Below are positions 17,237 to 29,300 of a stretch of 64,000 nucleotides of DNA, piece after piece. This DNA is from UBA3824 sp017541145 (GTDB taxonomy: Bacteria > Bacteroidota > Bacteroidia > Bacteroidales > UBA3824): the NCBI GenBank assembly GCA_947168365.1, contig CAMVLO010000012.1, forward strand, positions 16,158 to 80,157, written 5' to 3'. Below the pieces are notes generated by a model. It did no database searches. It saw only the letters and a program-made list of their open reading frames with translations, and was not told the origin of the DNA. Numbering within the stretch: position 1 is the stretch's first letter; every line of letters begins with the position of its first letter. The translations under genes were made by a program, and so were the position numbers.

Positions 17237-19199
17237 AAACAAAATCACAATTACACTATTTTTACTTCTGTTTTTTTCAACAAGAGGATACACAATTGAA
17301 TCAGACAGTAGCAAAACTTCGTATGAAAATCAGATAAAAGCTTACCGTCACCAAGCTTATGAATACACACGCAACAATGATTTCGTACATGCCGCAAAAA
17401 ATCTATATAAATGGCAGCAACTAACAGAAAAACAAAAAGATACTACCAGAATGATAGAATGTTACATCTTTTTGGGAACTCATTACCAATTTAAAAATAT
17501 TCCTGACAGCTCTTTTTATTACAACAACAAAGCATTGAAATTAAGTATCTTGCGACACGATACAACTGCGATGTCAGATTGTTATGCATGTATCGGTGCA
17601 GAAACTTTCAACCGTGGTTTTTACAGTTTGTCGGAAGATTATCTCAAAAAAGCACTTCATTTGGATTCTTTAATCGAAAACGAGGAAAAGATGGCTTTGA
17701 GTTTGTCGCTTCTCGGATTGGTTTACGGTATTCAATATATTGACAATCCCAAAAACGAAACTTTTAAAAACAAAGCTTTGGATTGTGTAAAAAAGTCGTT
17801 AAGTCTAAAAGGAAATATCTTTTCGCTTTACAATTCGTATTATGCAATGACGCAACATTCGATGTGGTACAAGCAAGATGACAGTTGCAAATATTACTAT
17901 CAAAAGTTCAAAGAAATGTCCAATTATGTTCCTTACAAAACAATGACGGTATCTTTGGATGTTGATTATCTGATTTATCAAAAACAATATCGAAAAGCTC
18001 TAAGCTATTTGGAATCACAAAAAAAAATATTTGAAAACAGTAAAATCAACATGAGATTTTACTATGAAAAATTAAATTACGTATACGAAAGACTTGGAGA
18101 TTACCGCAACGCTCACGAAGCAAATGTCAAACAGTTTCAGTATCAACGCGAAATCAGCAACGATAATACAACACGCGCAATTGCAAATGCCGAAGCCGAA
18201 AAAGCCGCTGCCGTAGAACGCATTAAACTTGAGGAAAGCGAAAAATTCTTTGAGGAACAAAAAAAGCATTTTAATACAATTGTAATTGCACTTTTAACCG
18301 GTTTACTGTTAGTTTCGGCGGTCGTACTGCTCTTTTTCCGACTTTGGAAACTTAAACAAAATTCAAACGAACAATTGATTCAGAAAAACCTCCTTCTCGA
18401 CAAACAGAAAGAAGAAATTGAAAATTTCAACAACCAGTTAATCAGCAGTATAAACTATGCTGAACGTATTCAGAGGGCAGCGGTTTCGTCAGAAGAAGAT
18501 GTCAAAACACTTTTTCCAAACAGTTTTGTACTTTATTTACCCCGCGATATTGTAAGCGGCGATTATTACAGAGCTGTGCAGTGCGGCAAATATTCGGTAA
18601 TGATAACAGCCGATTGCACCGGACACGGCATTCCGGGAGCATTTCTCTCGATGCTCGGAATTTCTTCGATAAACAGTTTTATTACCAAAGAGTCAGACGC
18701 AGAAAATCCGGGTACGATACTCGACAGAATGAGAAATTTTATCAAACAAACTCTTGTTTCAAAAAACACAGAAGAAATTGGAGACGGAATGGATATGACG
18801 ATTTGTTGTTTTGATACAGAAAACATGGAATTGAAATACGCCGTTGCAAATCAAAGAATAATACTGATTAGAGACGGAGTAGCCAAAAGATTAAAAGGCG
18901 ACAACATGCCGGTCGGACGTTACCTGCGTGAGCGTGAACATTTTGAAACTTTCAGCATGAAGTTACAAAAAGGCGATATAATTTACATGTTTTCCGACGG
19001 AATAGAAGATCAACTCGGCGGAGATGATTCTGACGGTTTAGGACACAAATATTTAATCCGTACTCTTGAAAATTTTCTACTGAAAAATTCTTCAGAACCG
19101 CTTGAGAATCAAAAACAATTGCTTATAACAGAAATTACATCATGGCGAGGAAATATCCCTCAGATTGACGATATTACAATGGTTGGAATCAAAGTGTAG
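17229..19199 (+). CDS. TPR sensor with SpoIIE-type PP2C phosphatase domain
   Basis: This 656-aa membrane protein has an N-terminal signal segment (residues 1-22), a periplasmic tetratricopeptide region (about 30-320: paired helices such as NNKALKLSILRHDTTAMSDC and SEDYLKKALHLDSLIENEE), an Ala/Glu-rich helix, one transmembrane helix at about 347-374, a coiled coil (LLLDKQKEEIENFNNQLISS), and a cytoplasmic SpoIIE phosphatase at about 425-656. Metal-binding motifs are visible: VSGDYYRAVQ, ADCTGHGIPGAFLSMLG, DGMDMTICCFD and MFSDGIEDQLGG. Such proteins dephosphorylate anti-anti-sigma (STAS) proteins or partners; no partner gene is next to it. The arrangement suggests a signal sensed outside and relayed inside. 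Confidence 0.9.
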   Translation: MLKNKITITLFLLLFFSTRGYTIESDSSKTSYENQIKAYRHQAYEYTRNNDFVHAAKNLYKWQQLTEKQKDTTRMIECYIFLGTHYQFKNIPDSSFYYNNKALKLSILRHDTTAMSDCYACIGAETFNRGFYSLSEDYLKKALHLDSLIENEEKMALSLSLLGLVYGIQYIDNPKNETFKNKALDCVKKSLSLKGNIFSLYNSYYAMTQHSMWYKQDDSCKYYYQKFKEMSNYVPYKTMTVSLDVDYLIYQKQYRKALSYLESQKKIFENSKINMRFYYEKLNYVYERLGDYRNAHEANVKQFQYQREISNDNTTRAIANAEAEKAAAVERIKLEESEKFFEEQKKHFNTIVIALLTGLLLVSAVVLLFFRLWKLKQNSNEQLIQKNLLLDKQKEEIENFNNQLISSINYAERIQRAAVSSEEDVKTLFPNSFVLYLPRDIVSGDYYRAVQCGKYSVMITADCTGHGIPGAFLSMLGISSINSFITKESDAENPGTILDRMRNFIKQTLVSKNTEEIGDGMDMTICCFDTENMELKYAVANQRIILIRDGVAKRLKGDNMPVGRYLREREHFETFSMKLQKGDIIYMFSDGIEDQLGGDDSDGLGHKYLIRTLENFLLKNSSEPLENQKQLLITEITSWRGNIPQIDDITMVGIKV

Positions 19200-19244
19200 A
19201 ACAAAAATTTTACGTGTTACTGTTTTAAATTTAAAAGTAATTTG

Positions 19245-19252
19245 TAATTTTG
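19245..19252 (+). promoter_or_regulatory. -7 box before the methyltransferase fusion gene
   Basis: TAATTTTG lies 8 bp before the ATG at 19260, so a transcript from it would have almost no leader. No TTTG at the right spacing. Confidence 0.35.
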
Positions 19253-19259
19253 ACGCATT

Positions 19260-20615
19260 ATGGAACACGAAAAAAGTCAAAATAAAAAACCTGAACTGAT
19301 AGTAATGCTCACCCAAAACGATTTTACGGTAATGAACGCTGCCGAAATTTTTGAGCAATGCAAAAATACCAATGCACAGTTTTGGGGATTCAAGGAGCAT
19401 CCGTTACCTTTGGAGCAAATGAAATCGCTGTATAGAGAAATGAAATCATGCGGCAAAACAACATTTCTCGAAGTGGTGGCATACTCAGAATCCGAAGGTC
19501 TGAAAGGTGCTCAAATGGCAGCTGATTGCGGTTGCGATATCTTGATGGGAACATGCTTTTACGATTCAATCAACGAATTTTGTAAACAACACAGTATCAA
19601 ATATATGCCATTTGTCGGACATATCGAAGGACGCCCGTCGGTACTTAGCGGCGAAATTAACAGCATGATTTTGCAAGCTAAAAATTATCTCGAAAAAGGA
19701 GCATTCGGAATTGATCTTTTGGCGTATCGTTTCATCGGCAATCCGGAGGATTTGTGTCAGAAATTTCTAAAAGAAGTTGACGCTCCGGTTTGTATGGCAG
19801 GCAGCATAGACAGTTTCAAAAAATTACAAGAAGTCAAGCAGTTATCGCCATGGACATTCACGATTGGAAGTGCATTTTTTGAAAATAAATTTGGTTCAAC
19901 ATTTTCCGAACAAATCAACCGCGTTTGTGATTTTATCAATAGTAACAACCAAGTTGTTGACTATTACGATTCAATTGCGGAAGATTACGACGAAAGCCGT
20001 TTCAACAATAGTTACGGAAAATTTATAGATGCTCAAGAACGCAAAATTCTCAACAAATTAATCAACACCTCAGAATCCTCATCACGACTGGAAATTGCTT
20101 GTGGCACAGGACGTCTTACAAATTACGCTACAAACGGTCTTGATGCAAGCCGCGAGATGTTGAAACAAGCCGAAAAATTGTATCCCGAAGTAAAATTCAA
20201 ACTTGCCTCAGCTACCGAAACCGGTTTTTCTGACAATAGTTTTGATATCGTTTATACATTTCATTTTCTAATGCACATCGATATTACAACAATTAACAAA
20301 ATCGTTGACGAAGTTTACAGGATTTTGAAACCGGGCGGACGATTTATATTTGACATCCCGTCGAAAAAACGTCGCAACTTTCTGAAACACAAACAAAAAA
20401 CATGGCACGGAGCTACAGAATTTTCTACTGATGAACTTGAATCTGTAATTAAAAAACGGTTCTCAATAAAAAGTTCTCACGGCATAATGATGCTGCCGGT
20501 ACACAAATTGCCAACCCGATTGAGAAAACCGTTACAAAATTTTGACTTTATTTTGGCAAACAGTTGCTTGAAATCGTACAGCTCTTATCTGGTTTACGAA
20601 CTTGTAAAAATCTAA
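19260..20615 (+). CDS. TIM-barrel-like domain fused to SAM-dependent methyltransferase
   Basis: The 451-aa protein splits in two. Residues about 10-225 look like a small TIM barrel: regular strand-helix units such as TTFLEVVAYSESEGLKGAQM, CGCDILMGTCFYDSINEFCK, YMPFVGHIEGRPSVLSG and APVCMAGSID, but I cannot name the family or substrate. Residues about 235-440 are a class I methyltransferase: VVDYYDSIAEDYDESRF, motif I RLEIACGTGRLTNYA, acidic LDASREMLKQAEKLYP, FDIVYTFHFLMH, and RILKPGGRFIFDIP. The next gene (VanW family) starts 9 bp later, so they are co-transcribed. A joint role in envelope or small-molecule modification is inference. Confidence 0.75.
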   Translation: MEHEKSQNKKPELIVMLTQNDFTVMNAAEIFEQCKNTNAQFWGFKEHPLPLEQMKSLYREMKSCGKTTFLEVVAYSESEGLKGAQMAADCGCDILMGTCFYDSINEFCKQHSIKYMPFVGHIEGRPSVLSGEINSMILQAKNYLEKGAFGIDLLAYRFIGNPEDLCQKFLKEVDAPVCMAGSIDSFKKLQEVKQLSPWTFTIGSAFFENKFGSTFSEQINRVCDFINSNNQVVDYYDSIAEDYDESRFNNSYGKFIDAQERKILNKLINTSESSSRLEIACGTGRLTNYATNGLDASREMLKQAEKLYPEVKFKLASATETGFSDNSFDIVYTFHFLMHIDITTINKIVDEVYRILKPGGRFIFDIPSKKRRNFLKHKQKTWHGATEFSTDELESVIKKRFSIKSSHGIMMLPVHKLPTRLRKPLQNFDFILANSCLKSYSSYLVYELVKI

Positions 20616-20624
20616 TAATCAACC

Positions 20625-21461
20625 ATGAAAACAAAGAAAAAACTATTCTGCGAAATTTGTCCGACTACATATTATATCTCGTTACAAAAAGAAATCATAA
20701 AACGTCATATCAAAAATCTGTTCGGTAAAGAGCATTATGCTAAAGAGTTACAGCCGCAACAGAAATTACCAGTAATTGTAAGTTCACACCATAGCAACAT
20801 GATAAAACGCGGACCTGGAATTGATCCGGTTTTGCAAACCAACAAGGCTGACAATATCCGATTAGCATGCAGCAAAATGAACGGAATAATCATCAATCCG
20901 GGCGAAACATTTTCATTTTGGCGACAAGTTGGCAAAACATCCAAACGTAACGGATTCAGCGACGGACGAGTACTTGTAAACGGCAAACTTGTAGCCGGCG
21001 TGGGCGGCGGTTTGTGTAATCTTGCAAATACAATCAATCTTTTGATACTACACAGTCCGTTGACAATCACCGAATTGCATCACCATTCCGATGCCTTGGC
21101 TCCCGATCCTAACGGCAAACATACTCCGTACAGCGCAGGAACTTCGGTAAATTACAATTTTATAGATTACCGTTTCCGCAACGACACGTCGCAACCGGTA
21201 CAATTATGTGTTTGGTGCGAAAAAGACGAACTTTGTGCCGAATTGCGTACAAGTTGCGAATATCCTAATACTTACCGACTTACAGAAGAAGACCATCATT
21301 TTCATAAAGAAGCAAACGGCAAATTTTACCGGATGTCAAAAATATATCGAGAAACTATCGACCGCGCAACTGGAAAAGTTTTAAACCGAGAACTCAATTG
21401 GGACAATCATTCAGAAGTCATGTTTCAATACGATTTGATTCCGAAAGACCAAATCAAATAA
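20625..21461 (+). CDS. VanW family protein
   Basis: The 278-aa product carries the VanW domain at about residues 70-230: NPGETFSFWRQVGKTSKRNG, the glycine-rich GVGGGLCNLANTINLLI, and TITELHHHSDALAPDPN. VanW was named from a glycopeptide-resistance cluster, where its function is unknown; the fold is suspected to act on peptidoglycan or a precursor. The N-terminus (MKTKKKLFCEICPTTYYISL) is not a clear signal peptide, which is odd if it acts outside. No van ligase or dehydrogenase genes are nearby, so resistance should not be assumed. Confidence 0.88.
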   Translation: MKTKKKLFCEICPTTYYISLQKEIIKRHIKNLFGKEHYAKELQPQQKLPVIVSSHHSNMIKRGPGIDPVLQTNKADNIRLACSKMNGIIINPGETFSFWRQVGKTSKRNGFSDGRVLVNGKLVAGVGGGLCNLANTINLLILHSPLTITELHHHSDALAPDPNGKHTPYSAGTSVNYNFIDYRFRNDTSQPVQLCVWCEKDELCAELRTSCEYPNTYRLTEEDHHFHKEANGKFYRMSKIYRETIDRATGKVLNRELNWDNHSEVMFQYDLIPKDQIK

Positions 21462-21609
21462 TTTTTGTCAATGCGATAATTGGTTATAATTTTCGTGTTT
21501 AGTATCATTCGATGTATTATAATACACTGACCTCAAAGTTTATTAGTTTTTCATCTCAAAAACATAATACTCATATCATAATAGCCTTTTTGGGCGTAAT
21601 TTAACAAAA

Positions 21610-21639
21610 ATAGCCTTTACAATTATTTGTAAAGGCTAT
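21610..21639 (-). terminator. Terminator of the surface operon
   Basis: ATAGCCTTTACAA (21610-21622) pairs perfectly with TTGTAAAGGCTAT (21627-21639) around a TTAT loop; on the minus strand TTTTTG follows. It lies 40 bp past the OmpA-like stop. Confidence 0.85.
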
Positions 21640-21679
21640 AGGAAGTTGTTTCAATTTTTCAGACAACAATAATTTTTAA

Positions 21680-22879
21680 TTATTCAACTAAAACTGCAAC
21701 TGCAATTACAATTCGATTATAATCTGCAATATCATAATGTTGAACTTTTGATGAGTTTGCTACGATTTCTAATCTGTTTTTATCAACATTATATTTATTA
21801 ATTAGTTGATTATAAACATATTCTGCTCGTTTTTTGCTCAAAACATAATTTATATAGTCCGTTCCTGTTTCTTTATCAGCATATCCATGTAAAATCACTT
21901 TACAATTAGGATTATTGTTCAAGAAATTTACAATTTGTTGATATCTTATTTTACTATCAACAATTGGAACTGATTTACCTATTGGAAATACAATTGTTAC
22001 AATTGCCAAAGAGTCTAATACAAATTTATTTTTATCTGTAGAATCTTTAACATTTTTTTCAACAACTTTTTCAACATAAACAGTGTCGTGCTCTATAATT
22101 GGTTCTTGGGCAACAGTACGAATATTCTCTTCTTCAATATCTTTTCCTTTATAAATATTAGAAGAAAAATGTTTTGAACCAAAATTATATCTAATTCCGC
22201 AAGAAAAATTAAAAGAAGCATGATGCATACTACCAGTAATTCTTCCATCGAAAAGATCAGGCAAAATAGAAAGACCGCATTGCGCAAATACATCAACATT
22301 TTTGTACACCGAATATTTAGCTTTGAAACTTAAATCCGTAGTTAAGGCATTTGCCTTCGGAATTCCATCTTGTTTAACTACGCGCAAATAACCAATACCC
22401 AAATATGGATAAAAATCATATTTACAAGAAGAATTATATCCTTTATGGATTATATTCATAATACTTGTAAAAAACATGAGTTTAGAACTCAGGTATTTAA
22501 TATCCACATCATAAGTTCCGTTTGGTTTTATAGAAGCAAATTCTCTATAAGGGTCGTTGTTGCCAAACATTGTATTTCCACCTATCTCATCGGCTTTGTA
22601 CAAACCATACGAAGAGTTTGAACCACCTTTTTTTAGAGCGTCGAAAGAAATTTCCATACCAATAAATGGCGTAAAAAATTTACCAAAGTCGAATCCCCAA
22701 AAATGTGTAAGTCGGTTTGATCTATTTTCGGCATCTGTACTATAAAGAATTTGACCTCCATAAAATCCATCAACATACCAATTTTGTTTTATAGACGAGT
22801 ACCCAAGACTAATTGTATCTTGAGCACTTGTCATAAAACAATAAATTAGTAGTATAGTTAACAACAATAATTTTTTCAT
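21680..22879 (-). CDS. OmpA family outer-membrane protein
   Basis: The 399-aa precursor has a signal peptide (MKKLLLLTILLIYCFMTSAQ), an N-terminal barrel of about 220 residues with alternating strands (FWGFDFGKFFTPFIGMEISF, FNFSCGIRYNFGSKHF), a linker, and a C-terminal OmpA peptidoglycan-binding domain at about 285-399 (CKVILHGYADKETGTDYINY, LSKKRAEYVYNQL, DYNRIVIAVAV). Such proteins tie the outer membrane to the wall. It is the last gene of a tight operon: 1 bp separates it from the lipoprotein gene and 5 bp separate that from the giant T9SS cargo. It may therefore anchor or help display that cargo (inference). Confidence 0.9.
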   Translation of the reverse strand: MKKLLLLTILLIYCFMTSAQDTISLGYSSIKQNWYVDGFYGGQILYSTDAENRSNRLTHFWGFDFGKFFTPFIGMEISFDALKKGGSNSSYGLYKADEIGGNTMFGNNDPYREFASIKPNGTYDVDIKYLSSKLMFFTSIMNIIHKGYNSSCKYDFYPYLGIGYLRVVKQDGIPKANALTTDLSFKAKYSVYKNVDVFAQCGLSILPDLFDGRITGSMHHASFNFSCGIRYNFGSKHFSSNIYKGKDIEEENIRTVAQEPIIEHDTVYVEKVVEKNVKDSTDKNKFVLDSLAIVTIVFPIGKSVPIVDSKIRYQQIVNFLNNNPNCKVILHGYADKETGTDYINYVLSKKRAEYVYNQLINKYNVDKNRLEIVANSSKVQHYDIADYNRIVIAVAVLVE

Positions 22880-22880
22880 A

Positions 22881-23300
22881 TTATTGAACCAAACTTAGTT
22901 GCAAAACATAAGGCTCGTCACTTACACCAAGAACACCGTTGGAAGCAAAAGAATGAAGACCTTCTTCTTGATACAAATATTTAGTTTTTGCACTGTAATA
23001 TTTAAATGTAATCAGAGCACTTTCTTCTGGACTTCCTACAATATTCAGGAAGAACTTATCTTTAGTATATTCGGCTATTCCTCGACATTCGTCTCCAATA
23101 AATGCAGCTAGAATATCATCAGAATCTACATATCCGATGATGTTTCTATCGAGTGTCATTACGCATGTCATCGATACAGAATATCCATCCAATGTTGTTT
23201 CCCAAGTAGGACGTTCGAATGTTCGATAGCTTTCTTCTTTTTTGCAAGATGTTGCAAGGCAAAATGTTGCAAAAAATAATACAATTAAAATCTTCTTCAT
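22881..23300 (-). CDS. Small lipoprotein sharing a domain with the adjacent giant protein
   Basis: The 139-aa precursor has a lipoprotein signal (FFATFCLATSCKKEE, Cys19). The mature part matches a segment near residues 2926-3046 of the giant protein next door: both show a Y-x-SM/NM strand, a V..SDD/TDK-R-D start, LAAF/IAAF, a conserved D-x-C-x-G, a KYY/KYR strand and a Y..... SF/SLDIF ending. So this is a one-domain, lipid-anchored version of a module found in the T9SS cargo. I do not know the domain's ligand. The gene sits between the cargo gene and the OmpA-like gene in one operon. Confidence 0.75.
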   Translation of the reverse strand: MKKILIVLFFATFCLATSCKKEESYRTFERPTWETTLDGYSVSMTCVMTLDRNIIGYVDSDDILAAFIGDECRGIAEYTKDKFFLNIVGSPEESALITFKYYSAKTKYLYQEEGLHSFASNGVLGVSDEPYVLQLSLVQ

Positions 23301-23305
23301 ATTAT

Positions 23306-26300
23306 TTATTTTTTAATGAATTTTTCTATAAAGTGTTTATTATCAATTATTACTTTTACTACAAATAATCCTTTTGAGTAATTAGATGTATTAATTTCAG
23401 TTTGGTAATTATTTTCTACATCAATTTTTTCTGATGTATAAACCTGTCTACCCAAAGCATCAAATATATTGATTTGAATACTATGTTTGATATTTTTAGC
23501 ATTTATATTAACTAAATTATCGACAATTGTTGGGTACACATCAACAGATGTAGTATTTTCATCAAAACTAATGAGGAACGGAGCACTAATATCACCTATT
23601 ACTTTGTTGCTTTGATATTTAATAATTTGATCCGAAATCTGTTGATTATTATTATCTCTTACAACAAAACTAATATCATTAGCAGATTGACCTCCTACTG
23701 TGATAAAATAGTAGTTTTGAGTACCAATAGTAACTTTGTCGGCTTTAAACTCTTTACCATAAGAGTCTACTGCATAAAGAGTTTGATTATCTTCGATGTC
23801 CGCTTTAGCAATAATATTCATATTATCAGCATAAATATTTTCTTTATGATTAATATTTTCTACTGAATTTTTGGATATTGTTTTTGCTGAATAATGGAAT
23901 GTTTTATCTTGATTACTTGTATTAAAAATCATGTAACCACGTCCGGGCTCCATATAATCAAGATTACCAATCCAATTATTGCGATAATACATCGAGAATC
24001 CGTCAATACCTTTAATGATATCGTTGTCTTCTGCATCATAATCAGCAAGTGCTTTCTCTGTTTCCATTACTACCAACGGCAAATATGAGATATAACTCCA
24101 CTGATTTGCTTTGGCTAAAATAGGCGTATTAGCAATATCAACTAAACTACCAGATATACTGAGGTCTTTGTCTGCTGAAGCCCTAAACATATACATGTGT
24201 TGATTATCTAATACCAAGTTGCTACCTTGCCATTCTTTGTTGGTAGGTGAGTATGAATTTTGAGCGGTTAAACTCTTGATCAAATCATTTTTATCAAAAT
24301 TGGTTCCTAAATATGCTGTTGTTCCTTTTTCCAAATTTTCATTTGTTAAATTAAAGGATATCCAGTTCCAATTTTTGTTCAAATGAATACTTTCGTATCT
24401 TGTTTCTTTGCCGTCAAAGATAACAGGTGTAGCAGGTGTACCAAAATAGTTATCATTTTTGAAGATGTCTAAACTATAAACTTTATCATATTCTGCTTGA
24501 TATGTAAGACCGGTAGAAGCACACCACATACGATATTTATAATTAGCGATTTGAGGTTTGTTTCCATAAACTGTTAGCATCACATACCACATATCTGCCT
24601 CTGGGCTATATTGACTATATCCTACGCCAACACATGTATCATTATGGAATGCTGCAATCATATCACGCTTGTCGGTAGAGAATACTCCGTTGAATCGCAT
24701 TTTACATATAATTACCATATTATACTGATAATCTGAAGGATTCACTTTCCATTCTGGTTTGTCGCCATTTACTGTGATGTTAAACGAGAGAATATCAGTT
24801 ACTTTGGTATCCAAATTAGTAAGATAAATATCTTGGTCGTAAACACCTGTTCCAAGATTTTGATCCACAACAAATGTAATATTTTGTGTAGAAACTGGAT
24901 TAATTGTACCTGTTGTCTCAGCAACTTTCATCCAAGAAGGTAGATTACTAATTTGATAGTTGATAATACTTCCACCTTTGTTAGAGAATGAAGTTTTGTA
25001 TTCCAAAGGTTCTTTGAGTCCTTTTTCTAATTCTACTAAATCTTCATCCCATACAAGTTGGTTTTTATTGATATATGCAGTCCAAGTGATAGGCGAAAGC
25101 ATTTTGTTGCCATTTAGGTCGTACACATTTTGAACAGTAAACGTAACTATTGTATTTTCGATTCTATCAGCAGGCTCTGTTAGATTAATAACAATTGCAT
25201 CATCTGAGTAAACATACGTGTAATTTAATTGGCTAACGCTTCCTGCATCTTTTAGTGGTGCATGATCAGAGGTAAACGAAGAATTAACAAATGTTAGATT
25301 ATATTTGTCGATTTTATTAACAGTAGTTTTGTCTAAACTATATTCTCCCAACTCTTCTAATCCGATATTGTTAGTAAAGTAATACTCAAACGGATAATAC
25401 AATTGAAGTCCAATTTCGTTTCCAAGATTTTTTTCGTTGAGTGCTTTTTCTACCATCGTTTGAGGTTTGTATAATTTCCACACTTTGATTTCGTCAATCG
25501 CACCAACTATATAGTTATCTATTTGGAAATCATCAGATTCTGTTATTGTGTTCTTTTGGTAAACTCTTGCACCAGCATATAGTTTATCATATTGCAAACC
25601 ATCAACATTATCACTTTCAAAGTATGATTGAAGTTTTGCGTCCATATAAATATATGCTCTACCATTGCTACGGCTTAAAGTATACACCATTTGATGCCAA
25701 GCACCGTCGTTGTATGTACCAGGAACTTGATGTTTAAATCCGTTATGGTTGATAGTAAGAGTATTATTTTCAAAACCAATATTAAACAAACCATTGCTAC
25801 CACCGAAGTCGGTACCATCACCTAATCCGTTGCCTATGATAGTTCCGTTTTGAGAGGTTGTTTTAAACCAAAATTCCAATGTAAAATCATTGTCTTCAGT
25901 TGTAACAGCCGCTCCTGCAGGTAATTCTAAATAGCCATTTCCGTTAAATTCTACGGCATATCCTTTAGGAAGAACCCATTGACAATTATTCAAATGCAAA
26001 TCTACGCTACGTGCTCTGTCGGAGGTTGAATTGCCACGACCTTCGTCCATTGGGTAATAATCCAAAAGTCCGCTTTCAGAACCGGATAATTGTACATTGC
26101 TATTGATTTGTAATTGTCCGCTTGTTAGTTTTGTTGTCCAAATACGGGCATTGTCGATAGCACCATTAAAATTATTGCCATGATTTAACGCTGAACCTAC
26201 TACAAATTTACCGTTAGAGGTGTATTCGCCAACGTATTCGTTTGTAATAACGGGTTCAAAATTAAAGTAAACGGTTGCAAATCCATCTTCGCTTTGTACT

Positions 26301-29300
26301 AAGGCAACATGATACCAGTTGTCGTTGTATATTGCTTTACCGTTATCAAGCAATGTTTTAGATGTATAATCGCTACCATTTATCGACAATGTAAGAGTAT
26401 TGTTTTCGTTCAATTTAAGTTCCAACTGATTACCAATTACACCATGAGAGAAAATTACTCCGTTTTGATTCTGGTATTTGTTGAACCAAGTTTCGATTGT
26501 GAAACCTTTTGACTTGAGATTCCTATCAAATTCGGTTTCCATATAAGAAGTTTTTCCGTCAAGTTCAATTGCAGTTGAATGATTTGTTTGAGCTCCGTTT
26601 CTTATGCCCGTTACAGAGAATGAATTTTGTGTCAGGTAACCGCCCAAAATGCTTTCATTGAAAGATACTTTGATTACATCGTTAGGATCTAAAACTCCGT
26701 CAGCAGGTTCTGCATTGCCGAATAATCTCGGACGATACATATCTTTGACACCCGATGCGATTTCCGAATATGTGTAAACAGGTTCATTATTGATTTTACA
26801 AACCGAAACCGCTCTTACATCATAAAGATTGTCGGAAGCATTGAAGAACCAATCATATTTTAAACGCCCTATAGATGTAAGATTATCCTTTACCAAAGCG
26901 ACATTCAAACCATTTTCTTTTTGCTGTTGACAAAGTTCTTCATCAGCATAGAACGATATAAGTGTTGTCCAATTCTTAGATTCGCTGCCTGCCTTGTATT
27001 GAAGTTCGATATGTTCAAAATCTGTATAATTTACATCAAAACCATCAATCAAAATTGTTTTGAAGTATGATGTATCATTTGATGCAACATCAAAGGCTTT
27101 GTCTAATTCTGTATTATATTTCCAACCTTGTTCGGGCTCGTAAAGTTCCACATTTGTACAAGTTGGAGTAAAATGTACAGTAAAAGAAACAGTATCCGCG
27201 ATGTCATCTTGACACTGACTTAACATAATCAGTTTCAGATCATCATAATTCAACGCAGTACCTTTTTCTACAGTAAGAGTTTTAAATACCTCTTCGCCTG
27301 CAGGAACCAAATATTGAAGTTTTTGACCACCAATTGTTGTTCCGTCAATAGCCAATATTGCTCCATCCGGATTGCTCGTTTCGTCAATCATCACATAAAA
27401 ATAGACGTCTTTATGAGCTTCAGAGTTGTTTTTCATAGATAGTTTAAAACTTGCTTTATCTCCACTTGGAACATATTCACGGAAATTACCGTCAACAATA
27501 CTGATTTGTGGCACTTCCAATCGTTTGGTGGCTTGGTCGATAACAACATTTTCATGTCCTTTCCAATAGTCGGCTTTCGTTTCGCCTTCGTATGGACAAG
27601 AAGAAACACCACCACGTGTACGGAAAATAAAGGTTTCAAATGTACTGCCAGTACCTTTTAGTTCGTCAACTACTTCATCTTCATCGAAACTATCTTGATC
27701 TTTGTTTTCTTTTTCTTTTTCTTCAGTGTCAGCATATTTGTGGAAAACATCTACGCTAAAATAGTCGTCAGGATTTTCGTCGACCAATACAAAACCTATA
27801 GTATTTGTTTTTTGTTCGTCATAAGTCCAATTATATCCATCTTCAGTAAACGCTTTTTCTTGAATATGAAATTCTCTTTTTACACCCATAAATGTACCAT
27901 CTGATTCAATATCATTTGAATATCCAAGTGCAATTGTAAAATAGAAGTTTTCTGTACTGCCAACTCCTGTTTCCATAGAATATTCTACATTAGAACCTCC
28001 TCCTTCAAAAGAAAAATTCTTTACTAAATTGTTAGCTTGAATTTTTTCTTTGTCGTTTCTTTCAAGTGCTGATAACCAACGGTCTATCGACTGATTCAAA
28101 GATTTTATTGTATCAACATATTGTTTTTTGTCATTAGGTAAAATTTGTTGATAAGTTTCATCTGTGCCAAATGTTTCATCTTCTGGGGCTACTGTTGAAT
28201 AATAATAAGCCTTTTTACTACTATTAGCCAAAGTTTGTAGTTGCTCTTTTGATTTTCCATACGATTCGATAAGAATATTATTTCTTATTTCTTCTAATTG
28301 AGGAATAACAACTTCGGCAATATGACGACGAGAGTAGGCAAACACGGTTCCAAAACTTGATTCAAGATTTATTCCCTCTTGTTGTATCATCGCGTAATCA
28401 TCGGTTACTTTGTATGTCTTAATTACGCTTGATTTTATTTGTTCATATTCATCTCTTGGGATAATAACTACATCATTAGTAGTACCAACTCCTACATTTG
28501 TTGAATTACCTATAAACAAATCGGCATCTGCTCCTACCATATCAGGGGAATCGCTTGTTTGATAACGAGTTGTAAGTGTTACACTTTTACTCCATGTATA
28601 ATCGTTATGAAATTCTTCTTTATGGTATAAACCATGTTTATTCTTATTTTCTTCATCAGTTAATTCTGTAACAGTACCAGTTTGAGTCGCAGGAGTTCCT
28701 GCAGTATTCACAGATGATGTTCTAGTACGAGTACCAACACCCATTAAATCATCACCTTCGTTTATAACACTAACTGTTAACTGTTTATTTTTTGTAATTG
28801 TTGTTCCTTTCTCTATGTAAGAATAAGAATTAGTACCTGGAGGATCTCTTAATATTGCAATCAAATCAATAGGACCAGCGGTTACAAAATCGGCACCATT
28901 AACATGTGAACCTAAAACGTATGCTTGTCCAGCAGGATTACCGAGAGGATTATCCCAATTGATTGATGTATTCGAATTTCCATATACAAATTTTGCAGAA
29001 ATAGTTTTTAAACCACTTGTTAATTCTGGTTCGCCACATTTAAATGCGTACAATCCAAAACCCATAGTGTCTAATTCAATTGTAGATGGATAGTCTTTCA
29101 TTTGATCTTCTGACAATCCTGTTGCAGCTAATTGGTTGGTGAAAGTAACTTTTGCGTCTGATGTTGGTACTCTTTCAAAAATATCACTATTTTCGCAATG
29201 TCTGTATTCTTCAAAAGCATTAACTGTAAAATAATAAGTATTTAATGATTCAAATACTGGATAATCAAATGTATAGCCTTTGTCTTCAGACCATACAACA

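Noticed and set aside
20625..21461. Vancomycin resistance cluster
   Set aside because: Only a VanW-domain gene is present; no VanH, VanA/B ligase or VanX homologues nearby.
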